DNA from: RGIG8748 sp045646525
GTDB taxonomy: Bacteria; Bacillota; Clostridia; UMGS1810
Direction of reading: 5' to 3'
Length of the DNA: 54,147 nt
Assembly: GCA_045646525.1 (NCBI GenBank)
Contig: JAZRKX010000047.1
Location: 1-54,147, forward strand
Part shown: piece after piece, positions 32,758-40,543 of the stretch
Layout: every line of letters starts with the position of its first letter
Numbering within the stretch: position 1 is the stretch's first letter
Translations under genes and position numbers: made by a program
Notes under the pieces: generated by a model
What the model saw: the letters and a program-made list of their open reading frames with translations, nothing else
Told to the model about the DNA's origin: nothing
Database searches by the model: none

Positions 32758-33927
32758 GTGTCTACAAGCGAGAGAAAGCCGATTTACGGAAAGCTTACCG
32801 TTATTTGCATGAAAGGCTGTGAGGAACTGGCAGATAAGATAGACTTCTATCTTAAAAGATTCCGCAGCGAATTCGAAGACGAGGAAACCTATATTGCAAA
32901 GGTTAAATGTCCCCGTTTCGGTTCGGGCGAAGCCAAGTGCGTAATAAACGAAACCGTAAGAGGAAACGATATATTTATAATATGCGATGTGTTCAACCAC
33001 GGTGTTACATACAAAATGTACGGTGTGGAAAACCACATGAGTCCCGATGACCACTATCAGGACCTTAAGAGAATAATCGCCGCAATAAGCGGTAAGGCAA
33101 GAAGAATCACCGTAGTTATGCCCATGCTTTACGAGGGAAGACAGCACAGAAGAACTGCAAGAGAATCTCTCGACTGCGCTCTGGCACTTCAGGAGCTTGT
33201 TAATATGGGTGTTACAAACATCTTAACCTTTGATGCTCACGATGCAAGAGTACAGAACGCCATTCCGATTTCGGGCTTTGACGATGTACAGACCACATAT
33301 CAGATGTTAAAGGCGCTCACAAGAGCAGTTCCCGATATAAACTACGACAAGGAATCCACCATAGTTATATCTCCCGACGAGGGCGGTATGCAAAGATGTA
33401 TGTACTATTCCTCCGTACTCGGCCTTGACCTCGGTATGTATTATAAGAGGAGAAACTACTCCGTAATAGTAAACGGCAAGAACCCCATAGAAGCTCACGA
33501 ATACTTAGGCAACAGCGTAGAGGGTAAGGATGTAATGATTGTAGACGACATGATATCCTCGGGCGAATCGGTACTCGATATCGGTGCCAAGCTTAAGGCA
33601 CAGGGTGCAAGAAGAATATTTATCTTCACCGCTTTCGGTCTTTTCTGCAACGGACTCGATGCCTTTGACGAAGCTTTCAAAAAGGGCCATATAAACAAGG
33701 TGTTTACAACAAATCTTGTTTACCGCATACCTGAACTTAAAGATAAAGAATGGTATTGCGAAGTTGATATGTCCAAGTACATATCGCTTCTTATAGACAC
33801 AATAAACCATGACGAAACCATAAGCCAGCTTCTTGTTCCCGTGAACAGAATAAAAGCTCTTATGGAAAGACACAAAGCCGAGCTCAAAGAGCAGGTATCT
33901 ATGTTTGAAAACAGCGATAATAAATAA
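32758..33927 (+). CDS. prs: Ribose-phosphate pyrophosphokinase (PRPP synthetase)
   Basis: A 389-residue enzyme making PRPP from ribose-5-phosphate and ATP for nucleotide, histidine and tryptophan synthesis. Motifs: RGNDIFIICDVFNHGV, MPMLYEGRQHRRTARESLDCALAL (flexible loop), LTFDAHDARVQN, and the PRPP loop VMIVDDMISSGESVLD. It is longer than the common 315-residue type by N- and C-terminal extensions and belongs to a divergent clostridial group; the PRPP loop reads DDMISSG. The start is GTG, with AGGAGGA eight bases upstream. A long hairpin follows the stop. Confidence 0.92.
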   Translation: MSTSERKPIYGKLTVICMKGCEELADKIDFYLKRFRSEFEDEETYIAKVKCPRFGSGEAKCVINETVRGNDIFIICDVFNHGVTYKMYGVENHMSPDDHYQDLKRIIAAISGKARRITVVMPMLYEGRQHRRTARESLDCALALQELVNMGVTNILTFDAHDARVQNAIPISGFDDVQTTYQMLKALTRAVPDINYDKESTIVISPDEGGMQRCMYYSSVLGLDLGMYYKRRNYSVIVNGKNPIEAHEYLGNSVEGKDVMIVDDMISSGESVLDIGAKLKAQGARRIFIFTAFGLFCNGLDAFDEAFKKGHINKVFTTNLVYRIPELKDKEWYCEVDMSKYISLLIDTINHDETISQLLVPVNRIKALMERHKAELKEQVSMFENSDNK

Positions 33928-33930
33928 CAA

Positions 33931-33982
33931 AAAGGGCGTGTCTCAATAAGTGATTTTTCACTGAATTGAGGCAACGCCCTTC
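33931..33982. terminator. Long interrupted hairpin between prs and the tRNA-Gln tail repeats
   Basis: AAGGGCGT...ACGCCCTT arms with inner CTCAAT/ATTGAG and AAGTGA/TCACT pairing. The T-run is on the minus-strand side, so it would best stop leftward read-through from tRNA-Gln; it could also end prs mRNA. Confidence 0.6.
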
Positions 33983-33985
33983 TTC

Positions 33986-34085
33986 ACGCTCACACCTTCT
34001 CAAGGTTCGAGTCCTTTTCAATTATAGCATAAAAAAATAATCGTACTCTCGTACGATTATTTTTTTATGGCTGGGCTAGAAGGAC
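33986..34085. repeat. First copy of an exact 100-bp direct repeat (tRNA-Gln tail and terminator)
   Basis: Identical to 34191-34290 by base-by-base reading. Contains an inverted T-arm fragment (AGGTTCGAGTCCTT), a hairpin AATAATCGTAC...GTACGATTATT with T-run, and, on the minus strand, the last 18 bases of tRNA-Gln including CCA (34068-34085). The sequence diverges exactly where the tRNA would continue. Confidence 0.92.
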
Positions 34086-34190
34086 CGCATATTGCTTCGC
34101 AATCTGCCTCGCTCGTCCACCCAAGCCTTCGGCTTCGGTACCGGACTTCACGGCTGCTCGCTAAAAACAGTCCACCGGACTGTTTTCTTT
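34086..34190. repeat. Filler between the two tail copies
   Basis: 105 non-coding bases with small palindromes (ATTGCTTCGCAAT, AGCCTTCGGCTTCGG) and a perfect hairpin AAAACAGTCC-ACC-GGACTGTTTT (34164-34186). On the minus strand GACGAGCGAGGCAG resembles the CGAGCGACGCGAGG filler beside tRNA-Glu. Confidence 0.7.
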
Positions 34191-34290
34191 ACGCTCACAC
34201 CTTCTCAAGGTTCGAGTCCTTTTCAATTATAGCATAAAAAAATAATCGTACTCTCGTACGATTATTTTTTTATGGCTGGGCTAGAAGGAC
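34191..34290. repeat. Second copy of the 100-bp direct repeat, joined to the intact tRNA-Gln
   Basis: Same 100 bases as 33986-34085. Here bases 34273-34290 are the real 3' end of tRNA-Gln, and the hairpin with T-run (about 34232-34270) is its terminator on the minus strand. Confidence 0.92.
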
Positions 34291-34348
34291 TCGAACCTCC
34301 GAATGCCGGAATCAGAATCCGGTGCCTTACCAACTTGGCGATAGCCCA
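34273..34348 (-). tRNA. tRNA-Gln (anticodon CTG)
   Basis: Cloverleaf on the minus strand: acceptor TGGGCTA/TAGCCCA, D-arm GCCAAGTTGGTAAGGC, anticodon stem CCGGA/TCCGG with loop TTCTGAT (anticodon CTG at 34313-34315), T-arm with TTCGAGT, discriminator G and encoded CCA. The first base U and discriminator G are typical of tRNA-Gln. Confidence 0.92.
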
Positions 34349-34367
34349 ATATTTTGAACACTTAGAT

Positions 34368-34396
34368 ATGATACCAAAGATTAACTCGGTTGTCAA
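34368..34396 (-). promoter_or_regulatory. Promoter of tRNA-Gln
   Basis: Minus-strand TTGACA (34391-34396), 17-base spacer, TATCAT (34368-34373). Confidence 0.75.
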
Positions 34397-34526
34397 TAGT
34401 TTTTTACAAAAAAGTGTTCAAAAATTCTTGAATCTATTTTTCGTTTGTAAGATTATATGTAGGAATACCTGTGTTACGATATCGTATCCATCAAAAGGAC
34501 GGCATTGCCGTCCCTTTGCCTTTTTG

Positions 34527-35564
34527 TCAATTATTAATTTTCTCTATTACTTCTTTTGCTTTTGAATCGCTTATCCAGCCTGCTTCCACTGTGAACTTAA
34601 GTGTGCCGTAGCCGTCCAGATACTTAAGCTGACCGTTTTCCTTAATATACTGATAGCCTCTGTGTTCACAGGTAGAGGGAAGCACCATACCCATAGAGTC
34701 TTCTGTTTCGTAGCGCGATATCCAGCGAATCGAGCAAGGCAGAGCATCTGTGGGATGGCATACATAGCATGCACCCTCGCCCTCTTTGTACTGAAGTGTA
34801 TATCCCTTGTCGCCCTCGTATATCATTGTGCAGCAGATTTCGGGCTGATAGAACTGTCCGTCCTCGCCTACTGTATCGGCGCTGTGAATATCCTTTTCGA
34901 GAGCATCGAGCTGTGCAATAAGCTTCTGCTTCTTTTCGGGATTCATGTCCTCGGGTATTATTCTGTGTACGGTCTTGCACTTTGCATTGTAGTGAAGCTT
35001 AGCACCGTATATGGGTGCAAAGTTAATATGGCAAAGATATGCATATTCGAGCGGATCTTCTCTCATGTTCTTAAGCTCTACATCTATCTTCATGGTAGTA
35101 GCATCGCTTGTAAGGGTGCACTTGGGAGAGAATATGTATCTCTTTACATAAGACACATTGTAGTCCACGCTTCCGCCTACTGCCATGTAGTCTTCGCCTA
35201 TTTCCATGTAGGCGCTGTCATATTCTATATTTGGTATTTCACCGTGCTGGAGATGGTCTGCATCGGGTGCGCCTACAGATGTGATACCGCAGTGAAGCAG
35301 AAATCCGCCGTATGTCTTAAGGAAAGCCACATTAGGTACAGGCTCGGCTTTCATGGTCTTCATGGTAAGCTCTCTGCCGCAGAAACACGCTCTCCATATC
35401 TGCTGTCCCTGGAACGGCAGGATTATAAAGTAACCGTTTTTGTTTTCTACCTTGAGTGCGGCAACACCTGTAGAATACTTAAAGGCGGTTGCTTTCATAT
35501 CCTTGTTTTCTGCAAGAACATATTCCCTGTCTGTAAAAAATTCTTTTTTAAGGTTTAGTATCAT
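34527..35564 (-). CDS. DUF4432-like protein (aldose-1-epimerase-fold)
   Basis: A 345-residue cytoplasmic protein. It resembles the DUF4432 group of galactose-mutarotase-like proteins: long runs of beta strands with GYFIILPFQGQQIWRACFCGRELTMK, YGGFLLHCGITSVGAP and LEYAYLCHINFAPIYGAKL, and a C-terminal CEHRGYQYIKENGQLKYLDGYGTLKF. The family is believed to act on sugars, but no reaction is established. The start at 35564 has AAGGAGGG eight bases away; the longer frame to 35645 lacks a ribosome site. It stands alone, 100 bases after the acyl-CoA synthetase fusion. Confidence 0.75.
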   Translation of the reverse strand: MILNLKKEFFTDREYVLAENKDMKATAFKYSTGVAALKVENKNGYFIILPFQGQQIWRACFCGRELTMKTMKAEPVPNVAFLKTYGGFLLHCGITSVGAPDADHLQHGEIPNIEYDSAYMEIGEDYMAVGGSVDYNVSYVKRYIFSPKCTLTSDATTMKIDVELKNMREDPLEYAYLCHINFAPIYGAKLHYNAKCKTVHRIIPEDMNPEKKQKLIAQLDALEKDIHSADTVGEDGQFYQPEICCTMIYEGDKGYTLQYKEGEGACYVCHPTDALPCSIRWISRYETEDSMGMVLPSTCEHRGYQYIKENGQLKYLDGYGTLKFTVEAGWISDSKAKEVIEKINN

Positions 35565-35667
35565 TTCATTAACCCTCCTTGTGTTACCTACATTATACTC
35601 TCTGCAACATCTGTTGTCAAACAAAAACCTCTCAAAAGGGCGCAATGCCGATTTGAGAGGGTTGCTT

Positions 35668-37956
35668 TTACAGTTTGTTTCTTATTATCTTACCGCTTGT
35701 TGTCTTGGGAAGACTTTCACGGAATTCTACAATTCTGGGGTATTTATACGGCGCTGTGTGTTCCTTAACATAGGTCTGGATTTCCTTTTTGAGCTCTTCG
35801 CTCGGCTCTGTACCCTTGGTAAGAACTATGCTTGCCTTAACTACCTGTCCCCTTATTTCGTCGGGAGCGGCAGATACACCGCACTCAAGCACATAGGGAA
35901 GCTCCATGATAACGCTTTCTATCTCAAAGGGTCCTATGCGGTAGCCCGAGGACTTAATAACATCGTCTATTCTTCCCACATAGAAGTAGAAGCCGTCCTC
36001 GTCCTTATAGGCAACATCGCCTGTATGATAAAGGCCGTCATGCCATACCTCAGCTGTCTTTTCCTCGTCTTTATAATATCCCTTGAAGAGACCGCAGGGC
36101 ACTTTTTCGCTTGTTCTTATAACGATTTCGCCGTTTTCACCAACATCCACGCTGTTGCCGTCGGGGTCTACTATGTCTACATCATAAAGCGGTACGGGCT
36201 TACCCATTGCGCCGAGCTTGTACTCTCTGCCGTGGAGATTTCCTATAAGACAGGTGGTTTCTGTCTGCCCGAACCCCTCCATGATTTTAAGTCCCGTAAG
36301 CTTCTTGATTTGCTTGAACACCTCAAGATTGAGCGCTTCGCCCGCAGTATTTGCATGCTGTACCGAGCTCATGTCGTATTTGGATATATCCTCTTTTATG
36401 AGCATTCTGTACATGGTGGGCGGTGCGCAGAAAGTGGTAATCTTGTACTCGGCAAAGAGCGGGAGAATGTCTGCAGCATCGAACTTGTCAAAATCATATA
36501 CAAAGAGCGGTGCCTCGCAGAGCCATTGTCCGTATATCTTGCCCCATGCGGCTTTTGCCCAGCCTGTGTCGGATATTGTAAGGTGTAGTCCCTCGGGGTC
36601 TACACAGTGCCAGTAGTTTGCAGTATGGAAGTGTCCCAGAGGATACTTGTAGCTATGGAGAGCCATCTTGGGATTGCCTGTTGTACCTGAGGTAAAGTAC
36701 ATGAGCATATCGTCCTCGCCGCAGGGTGCATCGTCCTTGCGCTCATAGGTATCGGGGAAGTTCTTGTACTCCTCGTCAAAGTTTCTCCATCCCTCACGGC
36801 TTGCGCCCACGATGATTTTTTCTTTAAGGCAGGGTGCATTTTTACTGCCGAGTTCTGCCTGATTGGCTATGTCACCGTCCGCGCTGCAAAGGATAGCATC
36901 TACCTCTGCCGCTTCATAACGGTACTCATAGTCATGCTCCTGAAGAAGATTGGATGCAGGTATTGCAACCGCACCGATTTTGTGGAGTGCAAGTATGGCA
37001 ATCCAGAACTGATAGTGGCGCTTTAGTACAAGCATAACCTTGCTTCCACGGGTGATGCCTATGGATTCAAAATAGTTTGCACATCTTGCAGACTCTCTCT
37101 TGAAATCGAGGAAAGTAAATCTTCTTTCCGACTTGTCCTTGGAAAGATGAAGCATAGCAAGCTTATCGGGCTTGCGGTCTGCAATGGCGTCTATAACATC
37201 GTATGCAAAGTTGAACTTGTCCTCATTTTTAAAGCTTATGGATACAAGTGAGCCGTTTTCGTCTTCAACTGTATCGATAAAGTCGTGATATACTCTTCTG
37301 TAAGGCTGATGGGGTTTGAATTTGCTGTTTTTTATAACCTCTTTTTCTTCATCGTGGACAATCTTTTCCTCGCCATGAAGAACTATGGCATAGAACTCAC
37401 AGTCTGTACCGCCTACGGCTATCATACCGTGGGGTGTGGAGCTATCGAAATATACCGAGTCGCCCGCGTTTAATACAACGCTGTGCGAGCCTATCTGCAC
37501 CTTTAAGCTGCCTGTGAGCACGATATCAAGCTCCTGACCTGCGTGGGTGGTAAGGTCTATGTCCTTGCGCTCCTCATTTTCGTCATATATGCAGTTTACA
37601 TACAAAGGCTCGGATACTCTGTTCTTGAAGTTGGATGCAAGAGAATGATACACCATGCCGTGTGCCTGGTCTATCTTCTGCCCCTCGCCGCGTCTTGTAA
37701 CGGTAAAGGATTTAAGGTTGGCGCTCTCACCCTCTATGATATCGGTAACACCCACCTTAAAGGCAAGCGCACATCTGTATATGAATGCAAAGCTGAGGTC
37801 ATGACGCCCTTCCTCGCAATCTATATACTCCTCGCGCGTTACGCCTGTAAGCTTTGCCATGGTTTCTACGGATATGCCCTCTATCTGACGCATCTCCTTG
37901 ATTCTGGCAGCAACTTCGTTGATTTTAAAATCAAGCCCTGTCATAATTTCGTCCAT
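35668..37956 (-). CDS. XRE HTH - cupin - acyl-CoA synthetase fusion
   Basis: A 762-residue three-part protein. Residues 10-75: XRE-type HTH (VAARIKEMRQIEGISVETMA). Residues about 120-195: cupin with candidate metal ligands His138, Glu142 and His176, a ligand-sensing module. Residues 240-762: an AMP-forming acyl-CoA synthetase of the medium/short-chain type, with P-loop YFTSGTTGNPK (420-430), GFGQTET, TGDVAYKDEDGFYFYVGR, SSGYRIGPFEIES and catalytic Lys756 in TTSGKII. All catalytic motifs are intact, so it should activate a carboxylic acid to its CoA thioester. HTH-cupin pairs are normally regulators, so the enzyme may sense its substrate or regulate its own gene. A T-box leader precedes it. 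GGGAG lies nine bases before the ATG. Confidence 0.9.
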   Translation of the reverse strand: MDEIMTGLDFKINEVAARIKEMRQIEGISVETMAKLTGVTREEYIDCEEGRHDLSFAFIYRCALAFKVGVTDIIEGESANLKSFTVTRRGEGQKIDQAHGMVYHSLASNFKNRVSEPLYVNCIYDENEERKDIDLTTHAGQELDIVLTGSLKVQIGSHSVVLNAGDSVYFDSSTPHGMIAVGGTDCEFYAIVLHGEEKIVHDEEKEVIKNSKFKPHQPYRRVYHDFIDTVEDENGSLVSISFKNEDKFNFAYDVIDAIADRKPDKLAMLHLSKDKSERRFTFLDFKRESARCANYFESIGITRGSKVMLVLKRHYQFWIAILALHKIGAVAIPASNLLQEHDYEYRYEAAEVDAILCSADGDIANQAELGSKNAPCLKEKIIVGASREGWRNFDEEYKNFPDTYERKDDAPCGEDDMLMYFTSGTTGNPKMALHSYKYPLGHFHTANYWHCVDPEGLHLTISDTGWAKAAWGKIYGQWLCEAPLFVYDFDKFDAADILPLFAEYKITTFCAPPTMYRMLIKEDISKYDMSSVQHANTAGEALNLEVFKQIKKLTGLKIMEGFGQTETTCLIGNLHGREYKLGAMGKPVPLYDVDIVDPDGNSVDVGENGEIVIRTSEKVPCGLFKGYYKDEEKTAEVWHDGLYHTGDVAYKDEDGFYFYVGRIDDVIKSSGYRIGPFEIESVIMELPYVLECGVSAAPDEIRGQVVKASIVLTKGTEPSEELKKEIQTYVKEHTAPYKYPRIVEFRESLPKTTSGKIIRNKL

Positions 37957-37989
37957 TGTGTGTTTCTCCCTTCAAAATTCTTTGAGAAA

Positions 37990-38276
37990 ACAAAAAGTCG
38001 CCCCAAAGATAACTAAAAGTCTTTGAGACGAGTCTATTAAATACCCGCGGTACCACTCAAATTGCATCGGCAAATCCGATACCACTTCAGGCTCTATCAA
38101 GCCCTATGCACTTACGCAGCATTCTCGGAAAGGTTCTACTTGCCAGAGGGCTTTCTTCCTTCCGACTCGGGAGCTACAGCTACCTGCCTGTCCTTAATGG
38201 CTTGCACCAACCGCCACCTCTCTGAAAGGCATCAGCAAGAGCACTCTCCTTCAAAGTCTTTAATATATTCAAATTC
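37990..38276 (-). promoter_or_regulatory. T-box riboswitch controlling the HTH-cupin-acyl-CoA synthetase gene
   Basis: Minus-strand leader with all T-box parts. Stem I base GACTT/GAGTC and GGAG/CTCC with an AGTG loop; apical GAGAGGTGGCGGTTGGTGCAAGCC; the T-box sequence GAGTGGTACCGCGGG (about 38043-38058); and a terminator hairpin TCGTCTCAAAGA/TCTTTGGGGCGA (37998-38031) followed by CTTTTTG. The T-box bulge TGGT pairs with a tRNA ending ACCA. Reading the triplet plus one purine before the CTCC strand gives GTA, i.e. valine, as the likely specifier; TGT is the alternative register. Uncharged tRNA should switch the gene on. Confidence 0.88.
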
Positions 38277-38282
38277 CTATAA

Positions 38283-38311
38283 ATAATAACATAATATTGC
38301 AGATTTGTCAA
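38283..38311 (-). promoter_or_regulatory. Promoter of the T-box leader
   Basis: Exact TTGACA (38306-38311), 17-base spacer, TATTAT (38283-38288) on the minus strand. Confidence 0.8.
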
Positions 38312-38328
38312 TGTTTTTTGCAAAACTA

Positions 38329-38357
38329 TTGATTTTTGCCGAGTAAATGCTTATAAT
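38329..38357 (+). promoter_or_regulatory. Divergent promoter of the 92-residue protein gene
   Basis: TTGATT (38329-38334), 17-base spacer, TATAAT (38352-38357), back to back with the T-box promoter. Confidence 0.75.
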
Positions 38358-38380
38358 ATCTTTTAAAAGGAGTGACCATT

Positions 38381-38659
38381 ATGAAAGAAATACTTGATTT
38401 ATATATCGAAAAGGCAGACGGACTTATAGCCGCTCTTAAGCCGCTTGCAAATACGGACGGCATATTTGAAGATGTACATGCCCTCGTAGCCGAAATGCAG
38501 GACAGGGCGGAAAACTGCGATGACGAAATCCTCTACCCCACGCTGTACAACGCTGCGGCTACTATTGCCACGGCGCCCGAGGGGTGCTCTGTGCGTCAGC
38601 TTAAGGAAGCACTTGAGGAAGCCAAGGCAGAGATGGAAGTAATGAAAGAATATATGTGA
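38381..38659 (+). CDS. Small acidic helical protein, unknown
   Basis: A 92-residue protein, nearly all alpha-helical by composition (KEILDLYIEKADGLIAALKP ... LKEALEEAKAEMEVMKEYM), rich in Ala, Glu and Leu. It has no membrane segment. AAAAGGAG lies eight bases before the ATG at 38381; the upstream GTG at 38372 overlaps the ribosome site. It has its own promoter and a strong terminator. No family recognised. It lies between two acyl-CoA synthetase genes but on the opposite strand. Confidence 0.8.
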   Translation: MKEILDLYIEKADGLIAALKPLANTDGIFEDVHALVAEMQDRAENCDDEILYPTLYNAAATIATAPEGCSVRQLKEALEEAKAEMEVMKEYM

Positions 38660-38666
38660 ATGTTAA

Positions 38667-38700
38667 AATGCGCAGAAGCCAAAGCTTCTGCGCATTATTT
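38667..38700. terminator. Bidirectional terminator
   Basis: 13-bp perfect stem AATGCGCAGAAGC/GCTTCTGCGCATT, loop CAAA, serving the small protein gene and the convergent acyl-CoA synthetase gene. Confidence 0.8.
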
Positions 38701-38701
38701 A

Positions 38702-40396
38702 TTAATCTTTATTTATAAGATTTCTCTTAATCTTATTTGAGGAATTCTTTACAAAAGCTTCCTGTCTTATCTTTATTTTAGATATCTTTTTGTATGTGGG
38801 AAGTACCTTGGTAGCTTCTGTTATATCCTTGCGCAGTGTCTCCTCAAAGTCGGGGTTATCCTTTACGAGTGCGTGCTCGCTGTCGGCAAACACCTCTGCA
38901 CAGAGTGCATCCTCTGCGCCGTTTTCGTCCTTTACGGAGTAAACCACAACTTCCTTTACATAGTCTATGCCCTGTATATAATCCTCTATCTCCTCGGGAT
39001 ATATGTTCTTGCCGTTGGAGAGGACTATGATGTTCTTCTTTCTGCCTGTGATTACAAGAAGACCCACTTTGTTTATATAACCATAGTCGCCTGTGTTAAA
39101 CCAGCCGTCCTCAGAAAGCACCTCCGCCGTTAATTCAGGCTCTTTGTAATAGCCTTTCATGACTATATCGCCCTTAACGCAGATTTCGCCTATTCCGTCG
39201 GAGTCGGGATTTTCTATCTTTACCTGTACACAGGGAAGAAGCATACCCACGGTTGAGGGGTCATTACACTCCACTCTGTTTACACTTACAAGCGGAGAAC
39301 ACTCGGTAATACCGTAGCCGTTTAAGAGGATAATGCCTATACTGTCGAAGAACTTGCCAACCTCGGCTCTTATCGGTGCGCCGCCGCACACGATTTCTCT
39401 TAAGTTTCCGCCGAAATTGTCTATAACAGATTTAAAGAGCTTGCGGCGTACATCGATGCCTACCTTACGCAGACCGTTGCTTACGGCTATTAATACCTTA
39501 AAGAGACCTGCAATCTTCTTTTCACTAAGGGTTGCCCATATCTTCTTGTAGAAAAGCTCTGCAAAGGCAGGTACAAGGTAGATGTATTCGGGTTTAAAGG
39601 TCTGCAGATTTTTTAAAACATTTGTAAGCTTATCGTTTATGCAGAGTGTAGCATGATAGTGTATGGCTACGAGTATGCCCGGAACTGCCTCATATGTGTG
39701 GTGATACGGAAGCACGCTAAGGCATGAATCAAATATATTTGCAGTCTGCAAGCCATAATATATACCGCTCTTTAAATTGTGTTCGGTAAGCATTACGCCC
39801 TTGGAGTTGCCTGTGGTACCCGAGGTATAAACAAGCATCTTTAAATCGTGAGGGGCGCTTCCTGTCTGCTCAAAACGGCGGTCGCCTGCTTCATAGAGCG
39901 CCTTACCTTTTGCAAGGAATTTATCGTAGGAAAGGAATTCGCCCTCGTCTTCCTCGCGGTCCAGACCTATAAAGTACTTGATGTTGGGGAATTTATCTCT
40001 GTTTTCTTTAAAGAATGTTTCAAACTTCTTGGCGTAGAAAAGAATCTCTGCTTCGCCGTTGTTTGCAACATTTACAATGTCCGTTTCGGGAAGCTCCTTA
40101 TCTATGGGGAGATACACTCCCGAGCTCTTTAACACGGTAACATATATGCAGATCCACTTAAAGCTGTTTACACCTATGTTGGCTATGTGCGCCTTTTCAA
40201 ACCCAAGGTCGCATAATGCAGTACCGAGGTACTCTGTAAGAAGCTTAAACTGGCTGAAAGTAACCTCTTTTATTTCCTTTTTCTCGATATACTTATATGC
40301 AATCTTATCCCCCGCCTCTTCTACGGCAAGGTCGAGCATATGACGGATGTTTTTAAAATCCTTTACGGGATACGGCTTTAATTTGTTTGGATTCAT
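38702..40396 (-). CDS. AMP-forming long-chain acyl-CoA synthetase
   Basis: A 564-residue adenylate-forming enzyme that activates fatty acids to CoA thioesters. P-loop LVYTSGTTGNSKGVMLTEHN (about residue 185), GGAPIRAEVGKFF, NGYGITECSPLVSVN, TGDYGYINKVGLLVITGRKKN, the hinge NGKNIYPEEIE and a near-C-terminal Lys in SSNKIKRNLI are all in place. The pattern is of the FadD/long-chain group rather than the MACS type of the fusion protein next door. The start at 40396 follows AGGAGGACATT; the ATG at 40414 lacks a site. Substrate chain length is inferred from family only. Confidence 0.9.
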   Translation of the reverse strand: MNPNKLKPYPVKDFKNIRHMLDLAVEEAGDKIAYKYIEKKEIKEVTFSQFKLLTEYLGTALCDLGFEKAHIANIGVNSFKWICIYVTVLKSSGVYLPIDKELPETDIVNVANNGEAEILFYAKKFETFFKENRDKFPNIKYFIGLDREEDEGEFLSYDKFLAKGKALYEAGDRRFEQTGSAPHDLKMLVYTSGTTGNSKGVMLTEHNLKSGIYYGLQTANIFDSCLSVLPYHHTYEAVPGILVAIHYHATLCINDKLTNVLKNLQTFKPEYIYLVPAFAELFYKKIWATLSEKKIAGLFKVLIAVSNGLRKVGIDVRRKLFKSVIDNFGGNLREIVCGGAPIRAEVGKFFDSIGIILLNGYGITECSPLVSVNRVECNDPSTVGMLLPCVQVKIENPDSDGIGEICVKGDIVMKGYYKEPELTAEVLSEDGWFNTGDYGYINKVGLLVITGRKKNIIVLSNGKNIYPEEIEDYIQGIDYVKEVVVYSVKDENGAEDALCAEVFADSEHALVKDNPDFEETLRKDITEATKVLPTYKKISKIKIRQEAFVKNSSNKIKRNLINKD

Positions 40397-40493
40397 AATG
40401 TCCTCCTGAAACAATTATATTTTATGTATCTAATGTTACACATTATTATACATCATCCGTTGAATCATGTCAATAATTAACATTACTATTTTG

Positions 40494-40522
40494 TTGACTA
40501 TCTGAGACATGAGTGATAAAAT
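40494..40522 (+). promoter_or_regulatory. Promoter of tyrA
   Basis: TTGACT (40494-40499), 17-base spacer, TAAAAT (40517-40522). Confidence 0.7.
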
Positions 40523-40543
40523 ATATCCATTGGAGGTAATGTT

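Noticed and set aside
33986..34085. Possible second tRNA at the first copy of the direct repeat
   Set aside because: Only the last 18 bases of the tRNA are present; there is no D-arm or anticodon arm.
34272..34565. 97-residue frame starting in tRNA-Gln
   Set aside because: Starts with the complement of the tRNA gene (the MAGLEGLEPPN pattern is a typical false translation of a tRNA) and has no ribosome site.
35440..36588. 382-residue plus-strand frame across the DUF4432-like and acyl-CoA synthetase genes
   Set aside because: Runs antisense over two genuine genes and across their intergenic gap; composition is cysteine- and tyrosine-rich as in other shadows.
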